From: Lewinella sp038528965
GTDB lineage: Bacteria > Bacteroidota > Bacteroidia > Chitinophagales > Saprospiraceae
Direction of reading: 5' to 3'
NCBI GenBank assembly: GCA_038528965.1
Contig: JBCBEC010000029.1
Coordinates: 27,393-91,392 of the forward strand
Length of the DNA stretch: 64,000 bases
Below are positions 1-10,900 of this stretch, one piece after another; within the stretch, counting starts at the first letter, position 1, and every line of letters starts with the position of its first letter. The notes under the pieces were generated by a model. It was not told the DNA's origin, searched no databases, and worked only from the letters and a program-made list of their open reading frames with translations. The position numbers and the translations under genes are program-made.

Positions 1-1
1 A

Positions 2-2575
2 CTTTCTAATAATGATGTTCTTACCGTTTATGAAGACCGCTCTGGCAGCATCTGGATAGGTACTTTTGGAGGGGGTATAAATCGATTTGATCCATCAACT
101 CAATCCTTCACTCATTTCCAACACGATCCCGCCCGGAGCACTTCCTTGTCCAACAATTTTGTCTGGGCATTCCATGAAGACGAACTCGGTAATCTTTGGA
201 TTGGAACCCAGGGTGGACTTAATTGCCTACCCGCTGGGGCCACGGGTGAATTCCAGCACATACAGGAAAAAGATGGCCTTCCCAACAATGTAATTTACGG
301 CATCCTCGAAGATCAGCAAGAGCGTTTATGGTTGAGTACCAACAAAGGGCTGGCAGCCTATAATCCTAAGAATCAACAAGTCTTTTCCTACGACAAAAGT
401 GACGGCTTACTCTCCGAAGAGTTCATTCCTAATGCATACGTCCGTTCACCAAGCACGGGCCTGATGTATTTTGGTAGTGCCAGTGGTTACAACGCATTTG
501 ATCCCCTGGCCTTTCAGCTCGACACTTTTGCTCCGCCAGTAACGATCAGTGCGTTAACCCGCTACCGCGAAGCAGAGCAACAAACTGAACGACAGGTAGA
601 TTATTTCAGTGGTCAAGAAGAAATATTGGCTTTCACTTATGAGGATAACATCATCACTTTAGATGTTAGCATGCTCAACTTTCGGCAGGCCCATAAGAAC
701 AAGTACCAATACCGCCTGCAGGGTTTGCAAAACAGTTGGTTCCCTTTGGAAAAGGACGGGCGAATTACCTTTACCAATCTTCCAGCGGGGCGCTACGTCT
801 TGCAAATACGTGGTGCCAATCATCATGGGGTCTGGCAAGAACACCCAACCACAATTCCACTACGAGTCTACCCACCCTGGTGGTGGTCTTTACTGGCCAA
901 AATAACCTATCTGCTAGTGGCACTCTCGCTGTTAGGCTTATTCTATCGCTATCAACTCAACCGCCAACTAGCCGAACGAGAAGCAGAAGAATTGCGCAAA
1001 CTAGACGAACTCAAAACGCGCTTCTTTACCAATATCTCGCATGAGTTCCGCACCCCGCTCACCATGATATTGGGGCCGGCGAAACGCTCATTACAAGCAC
1101 TCTCCAAAAACAAAGTGGCCGAAGCCATCAGTGATCACCGGATCATAATCCAGAATGGAAAGCGATTACTGCGGCTCATCAATGAGATTCTGGATATCAA
1201 CAAACTGGAAGCGGGTAAACTGGAACCCCAAATCCAATTGCTGGACGTGATCAGTTTCGCCAAAGAGCAATTGAATTCCTTCAGCGCTTTAGCCGAGGAA
1301 TCACATATCCAATTGAAATTTAGTGCTACCCCAAAGGAACTACAACTGGATACGGATGCAGATATGCTGAGCAAAATTCTGAGCAACCTGCTGTCTAACG
1401 CACTACGTTTCACTCCTGGTGGCGGTACGGTATCCCTAAAGCTGAGAGAGAAAAACGCCGTGTTGCTACTGGATGTACAAGATACGGGCATTGGCATTCC
1501 GGAGGATCAGCTTCCCGCTATCTTCGACCGTTTTTACCAGGTTACTGGTCCACACCAAGCCAGGCGCAGCGGTACCGGCATAGGCCTGGCCCTGACAAAA
1601 GAACTTATGGAGCTGCTGGGGGGCACTATTGAGGTAAGCAGTAAGCTGGAAGAAGGAACCACCTTTTCCTTGCGTTTTCCTATCACCCAGGAGGCGACTC
1701 CCTCGGTGGCCACAGAAGCAGCACCAAAAGCAGACGCCAACCTTCAATTTTCGGATACCCTCATTGCGGAAGCTCCGGCGCAACGCCGTATCGCGACGGA
1801 TAGTAGCGAGTTAAATATCCTCATAGTTGAAGATAATGTCGACATGGCGGATTACGTCGCCTCCTGTCTGGACCAAAAGTACCAGGTAGACTTTGCACTG
1901 AACGGTCGCCAAGGACTTGATCAAGCCCTGGCCAGCATACCAGATTTGATTATCACGGACGTGATGATGCCAGAAATGGATGGTTTTGAATTGTGTGAAG
2001 CGGTGAAGAGCGATGAGCGCACCAGTCATATCCCCGTGATTATCTTGACCGCTCGAGCGGGTGTCGATAAACGGCTTGAAGGGCTACGCCGTGGTGCGGA
2101 TGCTTACCTGGCGAAGCCCTTCAATGAGGAGGAATTGCAAATCCGAGTTGAACAGTTATTGAATCTGCGCGAACAGTTGCGCCAACGCTGGCAACAAAAA
2201 ATGAGTTCGGAAGAGCAACCAATCCCTAATGACGATCATCTGGACCAGCAATTCATGAGCAGGATCCAGCTGGTGATTGACCAAAACCTTCAAAAGTCAA
2301 CCTTTGAAGTAGATGACCTTGCGCGGGAAATGGGGATGAGCGAATCGCAAGTCAGAAGAAAACTCAATGCGCTCACCGGGCTCCCGCCCGTTCGCTTTAT
2401 CCGATCGGTTCGGATTCAACAGGCGCAAGTACTCCTCAGCTCAACTGACTTAAGCGTTGCTGAAGTAGCTTACGAAACCGGCTTCAGCGACCCCAAATAT
2501 TTTTCTCGCATCTTCTCCAGAGCCACCGGTCACTCTCCCTCCGACTTCAGAAAGAAGCAAGCCTCAGACACCTAA
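2..2575 (+). CDS. Hybrid two-component system (HTCS) sensor/regulator, 5' truncated
   Basis: The frame is open from base 2, so the gene begins outside the window; an apparent start at 146 is only an internal TTG. The visible 857 residues hold, in order: two-component propeller repeats (segments such as GSIWIGTFGGGI and LGNLWIGTQGGL), a Y_Y_Y-type domain (about 230-290), one membrane helix (about 293-317), a HisKA region with the phosphoacceptor His in SHEFRTPL (about residue 347), HATPase N- and G-boxes (NLLSNALRF, DTGIGI, GTGIGLAL), a receiver domain with Asp in TDVMMPEMDG (about 653), and a C-terminal AraC-type helix-turn-helix. Known HTCS proteins sense a periplasmic ligand and act directly as transcription factors, often on nearby polysaccharide or surface loci. 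It lies just upstream of the four-gene surface cluster, so control of that cluster is possible but only inferred. Confidence 0.95.
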   Translation, partial: LSNNDVLTVYEDRSGSIWIGTFGGGINRFDPSTQSFTHFQHDPARSTSLSNNFVWAFHEDELGNLWIGTQGGLNCLPAGATGEFQHIQEKDGLPNNVIYGILEDQQERLWLSTNKGLAAYNPKNQQVFSYDKSDGLLSEEFIPNAYVRSPSTGLMYFGSASGYNAFDPLAFQLDTFAPPVTISALTRYREAEQQTERQVDYFSGQEEILAFTYEDNIITLDVSMLNFRQAHKNKYQYRLQGLQNSWFPLEKDGRITFTNLPAGRYVLQIRGANHHGVWQEHPTTIPLRVYPPWWWSLLAKITYLLVALSLLGLFYRYQLNRQLAEREAEELRKLDELKTRFFTNISHEFRTPLTMILGPAKRSLQALSKNKVAEAISDHRIIIQNGKRLLRLINEILDINKLEAGKLEPQIQLLDVISFAKEQLNSFSALAEESHIQLKFSATPKELQLDTDADMLSKILSNLLSNALRFTPGGGTVSLKLREKNAVLLLDVQDTGIGIPEDQLPAIFDRFYQVTGPHQARRSGTGIGLALTKELMELLGGTIEVSSKLEEGTTFSLRFPITQEATPSVATEAAPKADANLQFSDTLIAEAPAQRRIATDSSELNILIVEDNVDMADYVASCLDQKYQVDFALNGRQGLDQALASIPDLIITDVMMPEMDGFELCEAVKSDERTSHIPVIILTARAGVDKRLEGLRRGADAYLAKPFNEEELQIRVEQLLNLREQLRQRWQQKMSSEEQPIPNDDHLDQQFMSRIQLVIDQNLQKSTFEVDDLAREMGMSESQVRRKLNALTGLPPVRFIRSVRIQQAQVLLSSTDLSVAEVAYETGFSDPKYFSRIFSRATGHSPSDFRKKQASDT

Positions 2576-2601
2576 TTATCAGCCACTTACAACAACATGT
2601 A

Positions 2602-2620
2602 CAAAATGTCCACCATTTTG
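2602..2620 (+). terminator. Weak hairpin after HTCS gene
   Basis: Arms CAAAATG and CATTTTG pair perfectly (7 bp) around the 5-nt loop TCCAC, 26 bases past the stop. There is no clear U-run after it, so termination is only a possibility. Confidence 0.35.
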
Positions 2621-2821
2621 CTTGGAATATCCACCTCCATTTTCTGAGAAAGAAACGATCTTGCGACTGTCAAAGTCACCGAACACACGAACAGCAGATA
2701 GCGATGCATCCCCTTTGCAAACTCAATAGCTATCTGACATTTAACGACTACTCAACGCCATAACATTTCATACTAAATTTCATTCTGAGTCATCTACTTG
2801 GGATGCATTTTTGAATGTTTG

Positions 2822-2847
2822 CAGAACATCCAAACAGGTATGTTCTG
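2822..2847. promoter_or_regulatory. 8-bp inverted repeat, operator-like
   Basis: CAGAACAT and ATGTTCTG are perfect reverse complements separated by 10 bases. The centre-to-centre spacing suits a dimeric DNA-binding protein. It lies about 340 bases upstream of the first gene of the surface cluster. The protein that might bind is unknown. Confidence 0.35.
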
Positions 2848-2905
2848 GTCTGTAATATCGTGATGCCTTTTATGAAAAAACACTTATAGCTAGGGTGTAA
2901 TATGC

Positions 2906-2936
2906 CGATAGTCATGCAACGCTGCATGTGCTATCG
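2906..2936. promoter_or_regulatory. Two-part dyad symmetry upstream of surface cluster
   Basis: Outer arms CGATAG/CTATCG and inner arms CATGCA/TGCATG form a near-continuous stem around the 4-nt loop ACGC, with a small 1x2 internal bulge. Neither strand has a T-run after the hairpin, which argues against a terminator; an operator or structured leader is more likely. Confidence 0.35.
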
Positions 2937-3181
2937 ATAAAAACACCCTTGCCACAAAAACTACTTTAAAAGCCTTGGAACACCGTAAAACCTACTAAAT
3001 GCAACATAAACTGTAACATTTGCAACAATACTGCAAAGCCCAAAAACACTTATCCAGCACCTTTGCTGTGATGAATAGCAAGAAAGCGTAGCAGCGATGA
3101 AGCACTTTCTTGTAATCAATCAGAAAACCAGTGAGACTTTACCAACTTTTGGTCCTCTCACTACCTAAACCAGATGCACCT

Positions 3182-4927
3182 ATGCTTGCCAGGTCCTTAA
3201 CCGGAAATTTGCTCCTGGTAGTTGGTAGCTTACTTTTACTACTACCATCCACCAACTTGAGTGCGCAAGACGTTGAAAACGCCACCAGTAATGTAAACAC
3301 CCGGAATCTCCAAATTAGCGGTGGCCTACAATTGTCCAATAACTTCTACTTCAGCAGTGGCATCGACCCGCGCCGAGATGCGTTGCAGTGGAGAGCACTA
3401 GCTAATCTAAATCTCCGTTATCTGGGGATTTCAGCTCCTTTCTCTCTTGCCTTTTCGGATGGCAACCAAGAATTCAATCTTCCCAGCTACACCTTCGCCG
3501 GTATCAGCCCTACCTATAAATGGGCCACTTTGCACCTGGGGGATCGCAGTCTAAATTATTCCAAATACACTTTGAACAGCATTAATTTCCGGGGAGCAGG
3601 CTTCGAGCTTGAACCTGGAAATTTTTACGTCTCGGGGATGTATGGGCGCTTGAGAAGAGCACGGGCCGAAGACCTCAACAGTCTACAGGCGCTTGATCCA
3701 TCTTACGAGCGCACCGGCTACGGGATCAAGACTGGCTATAAAAACAAGGGCAGCGAATACACCCTGATTTTCTTCGCCGCCGAGGATGACGAGAGCTCCA
3801 TCACCCAACCAGTAGCCACCTCCATCAGTCCGGCACAAAACATGGTAGCCAGCGCCATTGCCAAACAACGACTAGTCAAGAACTTATCAGTGGAAGCAGA
3901 ATATGCCCACAGTGTGACCAATGACGATCGCCGCTTGAATGCCTTGAACGACGAGGATGTAACCAACGGCAATTCATTACTTGGCCTCTTCAACCCAAAC
4001 GAAACAATTACTGATGGCGATGCTATTCGCACCCGGCTGGTCTACAGCCCTAAGCGTTTCAGCACCAACTTAGGTTACGAGCGCATCGACCGGGGCTTCC
4101 GTACCCTGGGGGCGCTCTTTTTCCTAAGTGATGCGGAGTATTATACCGCAGGCTTTTCTACCGCCCTATTCGAAAACAAGTTGACGCTTTTCGCAAATGG
4201 TGGTTTGGAAAACACCAACCTCGACGACTTTGAGCAAAACGGCACCCGCCGGGCAGTGGGCTCCATCAACGCCAGCTATGTTCCTAACGATAAGTGGATT
4301 TACTCCGCCTCTTATTCCAACTTTGAGAATACGACACGCTTGCGAGCCATCTCTGATCCCAGCTTGATTGTAGATTCCATTCTGCTAGCGCAAACGACCA
4401 ATACGGCCAACCTGACGAGCACCTACAATTTAGCTTCTGACGAAACGCGTACTTCATCCATCACCATGATCCTTTCCTATCAGCAGGCCCGGAGTATTAT
4501 TGATGATGTAGTACAGGAGGATGCAGACTCTCGCTTCTTCAATGGAAGTTTGATGTATACCACCAACCTTACCGAGCAGGATTTGCGTTTTACCGCAGCC
4601 TTGAACTACAACCAAACCGAGTTGGAGCTATTCAACAACAATACCATCTCGCCCACGGTAGCGATATCGAAAGGTTTTCTGGAACGGCAATTGCAAACGC
4701 AACTTAGAGCCACGTACAACCTGGTTTCTCAAGACAGTGGGCCAAATTCCAATGTCTTGAATCTCACGGTAGGAGCTTCCTACAATTTCCTGGAAGATCA
4801 CAACATTTCCTTCACTAACAGCTTCATCAACCGCAGCAGCAGTTCGGACGACATTCCCAATTTCTCGGAATGGTACGGCCGCATTAGCTATGGTTATCGC
4901 TTTGGTGCGGACTTCCGACTGTATTAA
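3182..4927 (+). CDS. Outer-membrane beta-barrel protein, unknown function
   Basis: A 581-residue protein read from the ATG at 3182, which gives a clean Sec signal peptide (hydrophobic run LLLVVGSLLLLL, likely cut near SAQ). A longer frame from a GTG at 3131 adds 17 residues with no signal character. The mature part is made of alternating-hydrophobicity strands with aromatic ends and short Asn/Asp/Gly turns (for example DKWIYSASYSNF, LNLTVGASYNF, GRISYGYRFGADF), and ends in an aromatic residue (Y) as expected for a barrel inserted by BAM. No family was recognised with certainty. It is the first gene of a codirectional cluster, 43 bases before the TANFOR protein, so it may be the membrane anchor, channel or secretion partner for the large proteins that follow. 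That role is inference. Confidence 0.75.
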   Translation: MLARSLTGNLLLVVGSLLLLLPSTNLSAQDVENATSNVNTRNLQISGGLQLSNNFYFSSGIDPRRDALQWRALANLNLRYLGISAPFSLAFSDGNQEFNLPSYTFAGISPTYKWATLHLGDRSLNYSKYTLNSINFRGAGFELEPGNFYVSGMYGRLRRARAEDLNSLQALDPSYERTGYGIKTGYKNKGSEYTLIFFAAEDDESSITQPVATSISPAQNMVASAIAKQRLVKNLSVEAEYAHSVTNDDRRLNALNDEDVTNGNSLLGLFNPNETITDGDAIRTRLVYSPKRFSTNLGYERIDRGFRTLGALFFLSDAEYYTAGFSTALFENKLTLFANGGLENTNLDDFEQNGTRRAVGSINASYVPNDKWIYSASYSNFENTTRLRAISDPSLIVDSILLAQTTNTANLTSTYNLASDETRTSSITMILSYQQARSIIDDVVQEDADSRFFNGSLMYTTNLTEQDLRFTAALNYNQTELELFNNNTISPTVAISKGFLERQLQTQLRATYNLVSQDSGPNSNVLNLTVGASYNFLEDHNISFTNSFINRSSSSDDIPNFSEWYGRISYGYRFGADFRLY

Positions 4928-4970
4928 TCCCTAACAACCACATCTAGAACTGATCTAGCCTTTTTGCTCT

Positions 4971-7900
4971 ATGAATAAGCATTATCTAGCAATCCTGATT
5001 GGCATCCTTCTAGTAATAGGAACTTTTCCTGCTACCGCCCAGGTCTTTCCAGTTACTATTGCCACCCAATCGGTTCCACCTCACACCGGAAATTTAGCCG
5101 ACATGGTAGCTCCGGGCCTGGAGCGTCTTGGGGCTACACTCATACTGAATGATCGCAACGAACTCTCCTATCAGGTACGTCTGAAAGTGGAGATTTCCGG
5201 ACAGGGCATTACCCTTACGACAAAGGAGAGCCTGGTGCCTAATCCCATTACACTATCTTATGGTACTCCAACCCAGCTTTCTGGTATAGAGCTCAGTGAA
5301 TACCTGGATATCAACAACCTGGACTTTTCTGGTTTTAGCCGGGAAGAATACCTATCGGAAGGGCGCCTACCGGAAGGTTTTTATTCAGTTTGTTTTACGG
5401 TATTTGATTACGACCGGAGTAACGAATCACCGGTATCCCTAGTTGGCTGTACCAGCATGAATGTGATCCTCCATGATCCGCCAGTAATCCTCTCCCCTAT
5501 TGGTCAACAATTGGCCACTAACCCTCAGAACCTGGGGGTCCAGTGGCAAGAGCGCCACGCTGGTGGATTCCCTGTTGAATACACTTTACAAATCTTTGAA
5601 TTTGACCCAAACTCCAGCCTAACACCTGACCTTATTTTCGAATTCGAGCAGCCTTATGTAGAACAGGTGATTACTATGGCTACTTCTAGCCTTATCACTG
5701 CAGCGGACCCACAACTAAATATGGGATCGCAATACCTCATGCGCGTAAGAGCTTCCGACCTCACCATGCAAAACGCCTTTTATAATGATGGTTGGAGTGC
5801 CCCAGAGTACTTTACCTTCGGTGAAGCTTGTGCGTTCCCGCAAGGAATTAGTGCGCAGGCGGTCAACGAAACCCAAGCTGCCGTAAGCTGGCAACCGCTG
5901 GCGGGTTTCAATAGCTACCTGATCCGTTACCGGGAATATGGCCGCACCGATGCCAACTGGTATGAGGATGAAACCCTCAACATTAACCACACCCTATCTG
6001 ATCTTACCGACGGCACCACCTACGAGTACCAAATACAGACCCTCTGTAATGGAACTTCGGCTGGGCCATTCTCTCCAGTAGATACCTTCTCTACACCGGC
6101 CATTGAATTTGACGCGACAGAGTTTGATTGTACCGACGAGTTTACCTTACCTCAGCCTACCAACACCACGCCAATTGAGTCCCTGGAGTTTGGTAGTGTC
6201 GTCGATTTGGGTGGCTTTGAATTCCGTATTACGCAAGCTGATCAGAATGCGGATGATCCAGACTCCTGGGATGGTACCGGACTGGTAATCGTGCCTTGGC
6301 TGGGCTTACGCATCATTAGTACTTTCGAAGGTCTTTACGTCAATGAACTGAACGAAGTTTATGATGGTGAGGTAGTTGCCCTGGAAGACGGCTGGGGACA
6401 GCTCACTGACATCATGACTCCGGAGGAGGTAGAAGAAGAACAAGCCGATGATCCGGAACCTACCCTTTGTGGTGAGGTATACGTGCCCTTTGGTGGCGGC
6501 GATGAAGAAGAGGAGGAAGAAGAAGCCGAAGAGGAAGAAGCTGAAGAAGAGGAAGAGGAAGCCGACGAACTGGATACCGATGCACTCCTGGCTCACTTAG
6601 GAGGCGTTTTCCTGCCGGTAACCTTGGGCGAAGATCCCAATATGATTGTGATTGAGTCTATGTCCTTTGGTCCAACTGGTGCTTCTCTCAACGCCTTCAT
6701 GTCTGCAGATATCCCAATGGCCGATCGCCACGTCGCATTTACTACTACGACCAACTTTCACCCCGGAGGTTTACTGGGCGAATCCAACTTGGTACTGGCC
6801 AACGATCAGGTTATCGAGATCACGGATAAGATCATCATGACCATCGCTGGTGGTGATGACAGCTACGTAGCCTGGAACTGTGAAGGGGTATCTGCGATCG
6901 GTATGGCCGGTGAGATTGCCTTCTGCCGCGACTTGATTGTGCCGGTAGATACTGACACTTGGGAACGACAGGACGAAGGCTTCGTTACCGCTTCTTTCCT
7001 GACCAATATGCCAAGCTGGGGCGAGTTCGTTGCCGAGGTAAGCATGTCTCCTTTTGAACTACCCGATCTACAGGATTGGGCCTGGACGGTGGAGAGTGCC
7101 GTATTTGACTTCAGCGACTCCACCACACCAGAGTCAGTCGTATTCCCTGAAGACTATGGCCACCCTGACGTAGAAAGCGAAGAAGGAGCCGACAGCCCAC
7201 TATGGACCGGATTCTACCTATCAGCCTTAAACATAAAATTACCTGAGAGTTTTAACGACGGAGATGACCCGATTGAAGTGGCGGCCACTAACATCATAAT
7301 TGATTATACCGGTTTTACCGGAACAGTATCCGCCACCAATCTCCTCTCCTTAGATCAGGGCCGCGTGGGCTCCTGGGCATTCGCTATTGATTCTTTAGAA
7401 ATTGGTGTCATCTCTAACCAGTTTGAGCACGCCGCCCTAGCCGGTGAAGTAGAAGTACCCGCACTGGATGATCCATTGGCCTACGGTTGTTTAATTCAAC
7501 CCTCGCAAGGTTATTTCTTCAGTATTGCACTAACCGAAGATGTGGGCATGAGTGCCTGGCAAGCACAGTTAGAACTCTACGCCGACACGGAAATTTCGCT
7601 AGAATACCTTACCGAAGAAAGAGAATTCACAGCCTCTGCGGTCCTCCACGGAATGGCGAGTATGAACTCCTCGGTGGGAAGTAATAAATCAGCAGATGCA
7701 CCGGATAAACTGGTCATACCTTCGGTAGCCTTCCAAGATTTTGAGTTGAGCACCGCTGCGCCCTACCTTATTACGATTGGTAGCTGGCAACTGGCCGGTG
7801 AAGAAGGAGAGCCCATATCCCTGGCGGGTTTCCCAGTCAACATCAATGAGTTGAGTCTTACCCAAGAAGAGGAGATCGTTACGCTGCTGATCAATGCCGA

Positions 7901-10900
7901 GATCAACCTCATGAACGATAACGATGGTGGCTTCGCCGCCGGAGGGCAAGTGAGGCTAATGTGTGGCATCGAGATCAACGATGCGGGCAGACAAGTCTGG
8001 AACTTCGAAGGAGTTGAAGTTGATGAACTCTTCCTCGATGTCAGTGGTCCTGGTTATTCACTCTACGGCTCGATTCTCTTCTATGAGGATACACCTGACT
8101 ATGGTTCCGGCTTCCGGGCGGCCATTGAAGCGAGCTTTGATCCAAGTCTGACGGTAGAAGCGATTGTACAATTTGGTGAGGTCGATGATTACCGTTACTG
8201 GTTTGCCGACGCTATGGCCTCCTTTAATCCAGGTATACAAATTGGTACAACTGGTCTGGCGCTATACGGCTTTGGCGGTGGTGCCTCCTATCACATGACC
8301 CGAGCGGGTATGGATGATGTAGAGTTGGAGGAAGGAGAAGAGGAAGATCCTGAGGAAGCAGAAAGTGATATTGGCATGTCGCTCTCGGGGGTTCAATATA
8401 TACCCGATGAAAGTGCTGGTATTGGCATTAGGGCTCGTCTGGGAATCGGTTTATCGGCCCGAGAGACCTTCAATGCGGATGTGATGTTTGAGATCATCTT
8501 CAATGCCAATGGCGGCCTCTCGCAGATTGCCTTTGAAGGAGATGCTCGCTTCCTGACGCCTCCGGCGGAGGAAGATCCTGCCATCCGGGCTATTCTAGCC
8601 ATGAATTACGATTTTGAAAATGATGCCTTCCACGCCCAGTTGGATATGTACATCAATATAGCCGGCGGAGTAGTTTCTGGTGCCTATGATGACAACCTGG
8701 CGGGTACTGGTATCATTCACGCTGATCCATCCTTGTGGTACATCCACTTGGGTACACCTGATAACCGCATCATGCTCAGTTATGACCTTGGTCCACTAGC
8801 TGATCTTGCCGGCACATCGCCGGATGATGATGTGGAGGGGGCAGATGGAGCGCAGATCGACTGGGGGAACATGGGTCTGTTGCTCACTGCCTACCTCGAT
8901 GCCGGTATGAATTTACCAGCCTTCCCGGCACTGCCGCCTGAGGTAACTGACATCCTGGGAGAGATAACCGTCATCAACCCCGATGATCCTCGCTTCCAGG
9001 GAGGTAGCGGCCTGATGTTTGGTGCTTCCATGCAGTTGACCGTACCAGATATTTCCTTCCTAGCCTTCTATGCTGAGTTCAGCGCTGGTGCTGGCTTTGA
9101 TGTAATGATGCTCAACCTGGGTGAAGCTGCGCGCTGTGCCGGTAATGAGACCAGTTCGGAACCGATTGGTATCAACGGTTGGTACGCTACCGGTCAGGTT
9201 TGGGGTTATGTGGAAGGAGCGATTGGCCTACACGTAGATATCTTCGGGGTGAGCGGCGACTTTGAGATTCTTTCTCTAGCTGCTGCTGCCGTACTAGCCG
9301 CTCAGTTACCAAATCCAATGTGGATGAAGGGTATTGTGGGTGGTCGTTACAGCATTTTGGGTGGTTTAGTGAAAGGCCGCTGCCGCTTTGAGTTTGAACT
9401 AGGTGAGAAGTGTGAAATCGTTGGTGCCAGCCCACTGGCCGGAATTGAACTGATCGGCAGTACTCAACCGAACGAAAATGATACGGAGGATGTAGATGTA
9501 TTCAGTCGTCCCCAGGTAACCTTTAACTTACCTATTGGCGACATCTTTGAATTACGTGATGACGAAGGCAACCTCACTCAATACCGCCCAAGTCTCTACG
9601 AGTTTGATATTACTAATGTAGCAACCAGCGAGGTAGTAACCGGAACCATCAACTGGAATGATAACAACGATGTAGTTGTCCTCACCCCGTACGATATCCT
9701 GACTGGCTACACCGAATACAGCTTCTCCGTACGAGTACGCTTCGAAAAGCGGCCGGAAGGTTCTTCTAGCTGGTCCGTACTCCTGGATGAGAACAATACA
9801 CCACTGGAACAAACCGCTGAATTCAGCTTCACTACGGGTGGAGCGCCGGATTACATTCCACACCATAATATAGCTTACAGTTATCCGGTCATCGATCAGT
9901 TTAACTTCCTGAAGAGTGAGAGTGGTAATGGATATCTACAGTTGAAACAAGGACAACCTTACCTGTTCAAGTCAGAAGCTAGCTTCGCGCTGGATGCTGC
10001 GGATTGGAACCAGGAGTTGGTCTTCTACCAAAATAATGGTGAGGCCTCCGCCGGTAGTTTCAGCTACAATAACAGTACCCGCCGGGTGGCCTTTAGTATT
10101 CCAAGTAGCTCGCTGGCTAACAATACGGTATCACAAATTGCGCTGATGAATAAGCCCGTGGTAGCCAGTAGCGATGAAGTAGACGAGAACGTTGCCGAGC
10201 TGGAGCAAGAATTGCTCAGTTACCAAAATGACGAGTCTGATGGTGAATACACCACCATCGTAGTCGAAGCTAAAGTAGCTGAAAGTCAATTGACTGACCT
10301 CAAGGAGAAGGACTTCTACTCGGCTCACTTCCGTACGAGTTTGTACAACACCTTCAATGAGAAGATGGACGCCCTGGACTTCTCGTCTAATTGGTTCTTA
10401 CCGTTGTTCATCAACGAAGGTTCCTCTGTGACCATCGATCGCTTCGGTGTATATGCTGCCGGTAATGAATACTTCGATGAGTTTGACCAGGAGGGTTACT
10501 TCAATGGTGACGAGGACATTCCATCGCTGATACAACTAGAAGCCAATACAGACATCACTGCTGACAATTGGTTCAACAACACGGTTGGTGACATTATGTA
10601 TGATCACTTCCCACAAGAACCCGGCATGGTATTGTCATGGCGTGATACTGACATCTTGGGTGAAACCCCAACTCGGGCCGTTACCCTGGAACAAAATGCC
10701 ACACCACACCGCCTGACGGAGGATGATAAACTAAACGGCACTGCCGCCGTACCGCTACCGCAAACGGGTGTAGTCTATGATCTACCCATCAACATTATCC
10801 GCGACTACTTTGAGTACGCGCAGGATGCTGCTGATTACATCGTAGACAATAGTGTGGTGCCGGACGAGATCATCGAGCTCGATGAATGGTCCTTCATCTA

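Larger units (their letters stand above)
2576..3181. other. Intergenic region between HTCS and surface-gene cluster
   Basis: About 600 bases without a credible gene. It holds a short hairpin just after the HTCS stop (2602-2620) and two separate dyad symmetries (2822-2847 and 2906-2936), listed individually. No exact TAnnTTTG box was found at a suitable spacing upstream of the next gene; the nearest partial match is CACCTTTG near 3059-3066. Confidence 0.6.

Noticed and set aside
2576..3181. Search for tRNA, rRNA or a riboswitch in the longest gene-free stretch
   Set aside because: No cloverleaf, no conserved T-loop (GTTCGA) and no known riboswitch core was recognised; only the separate dyads were kept.
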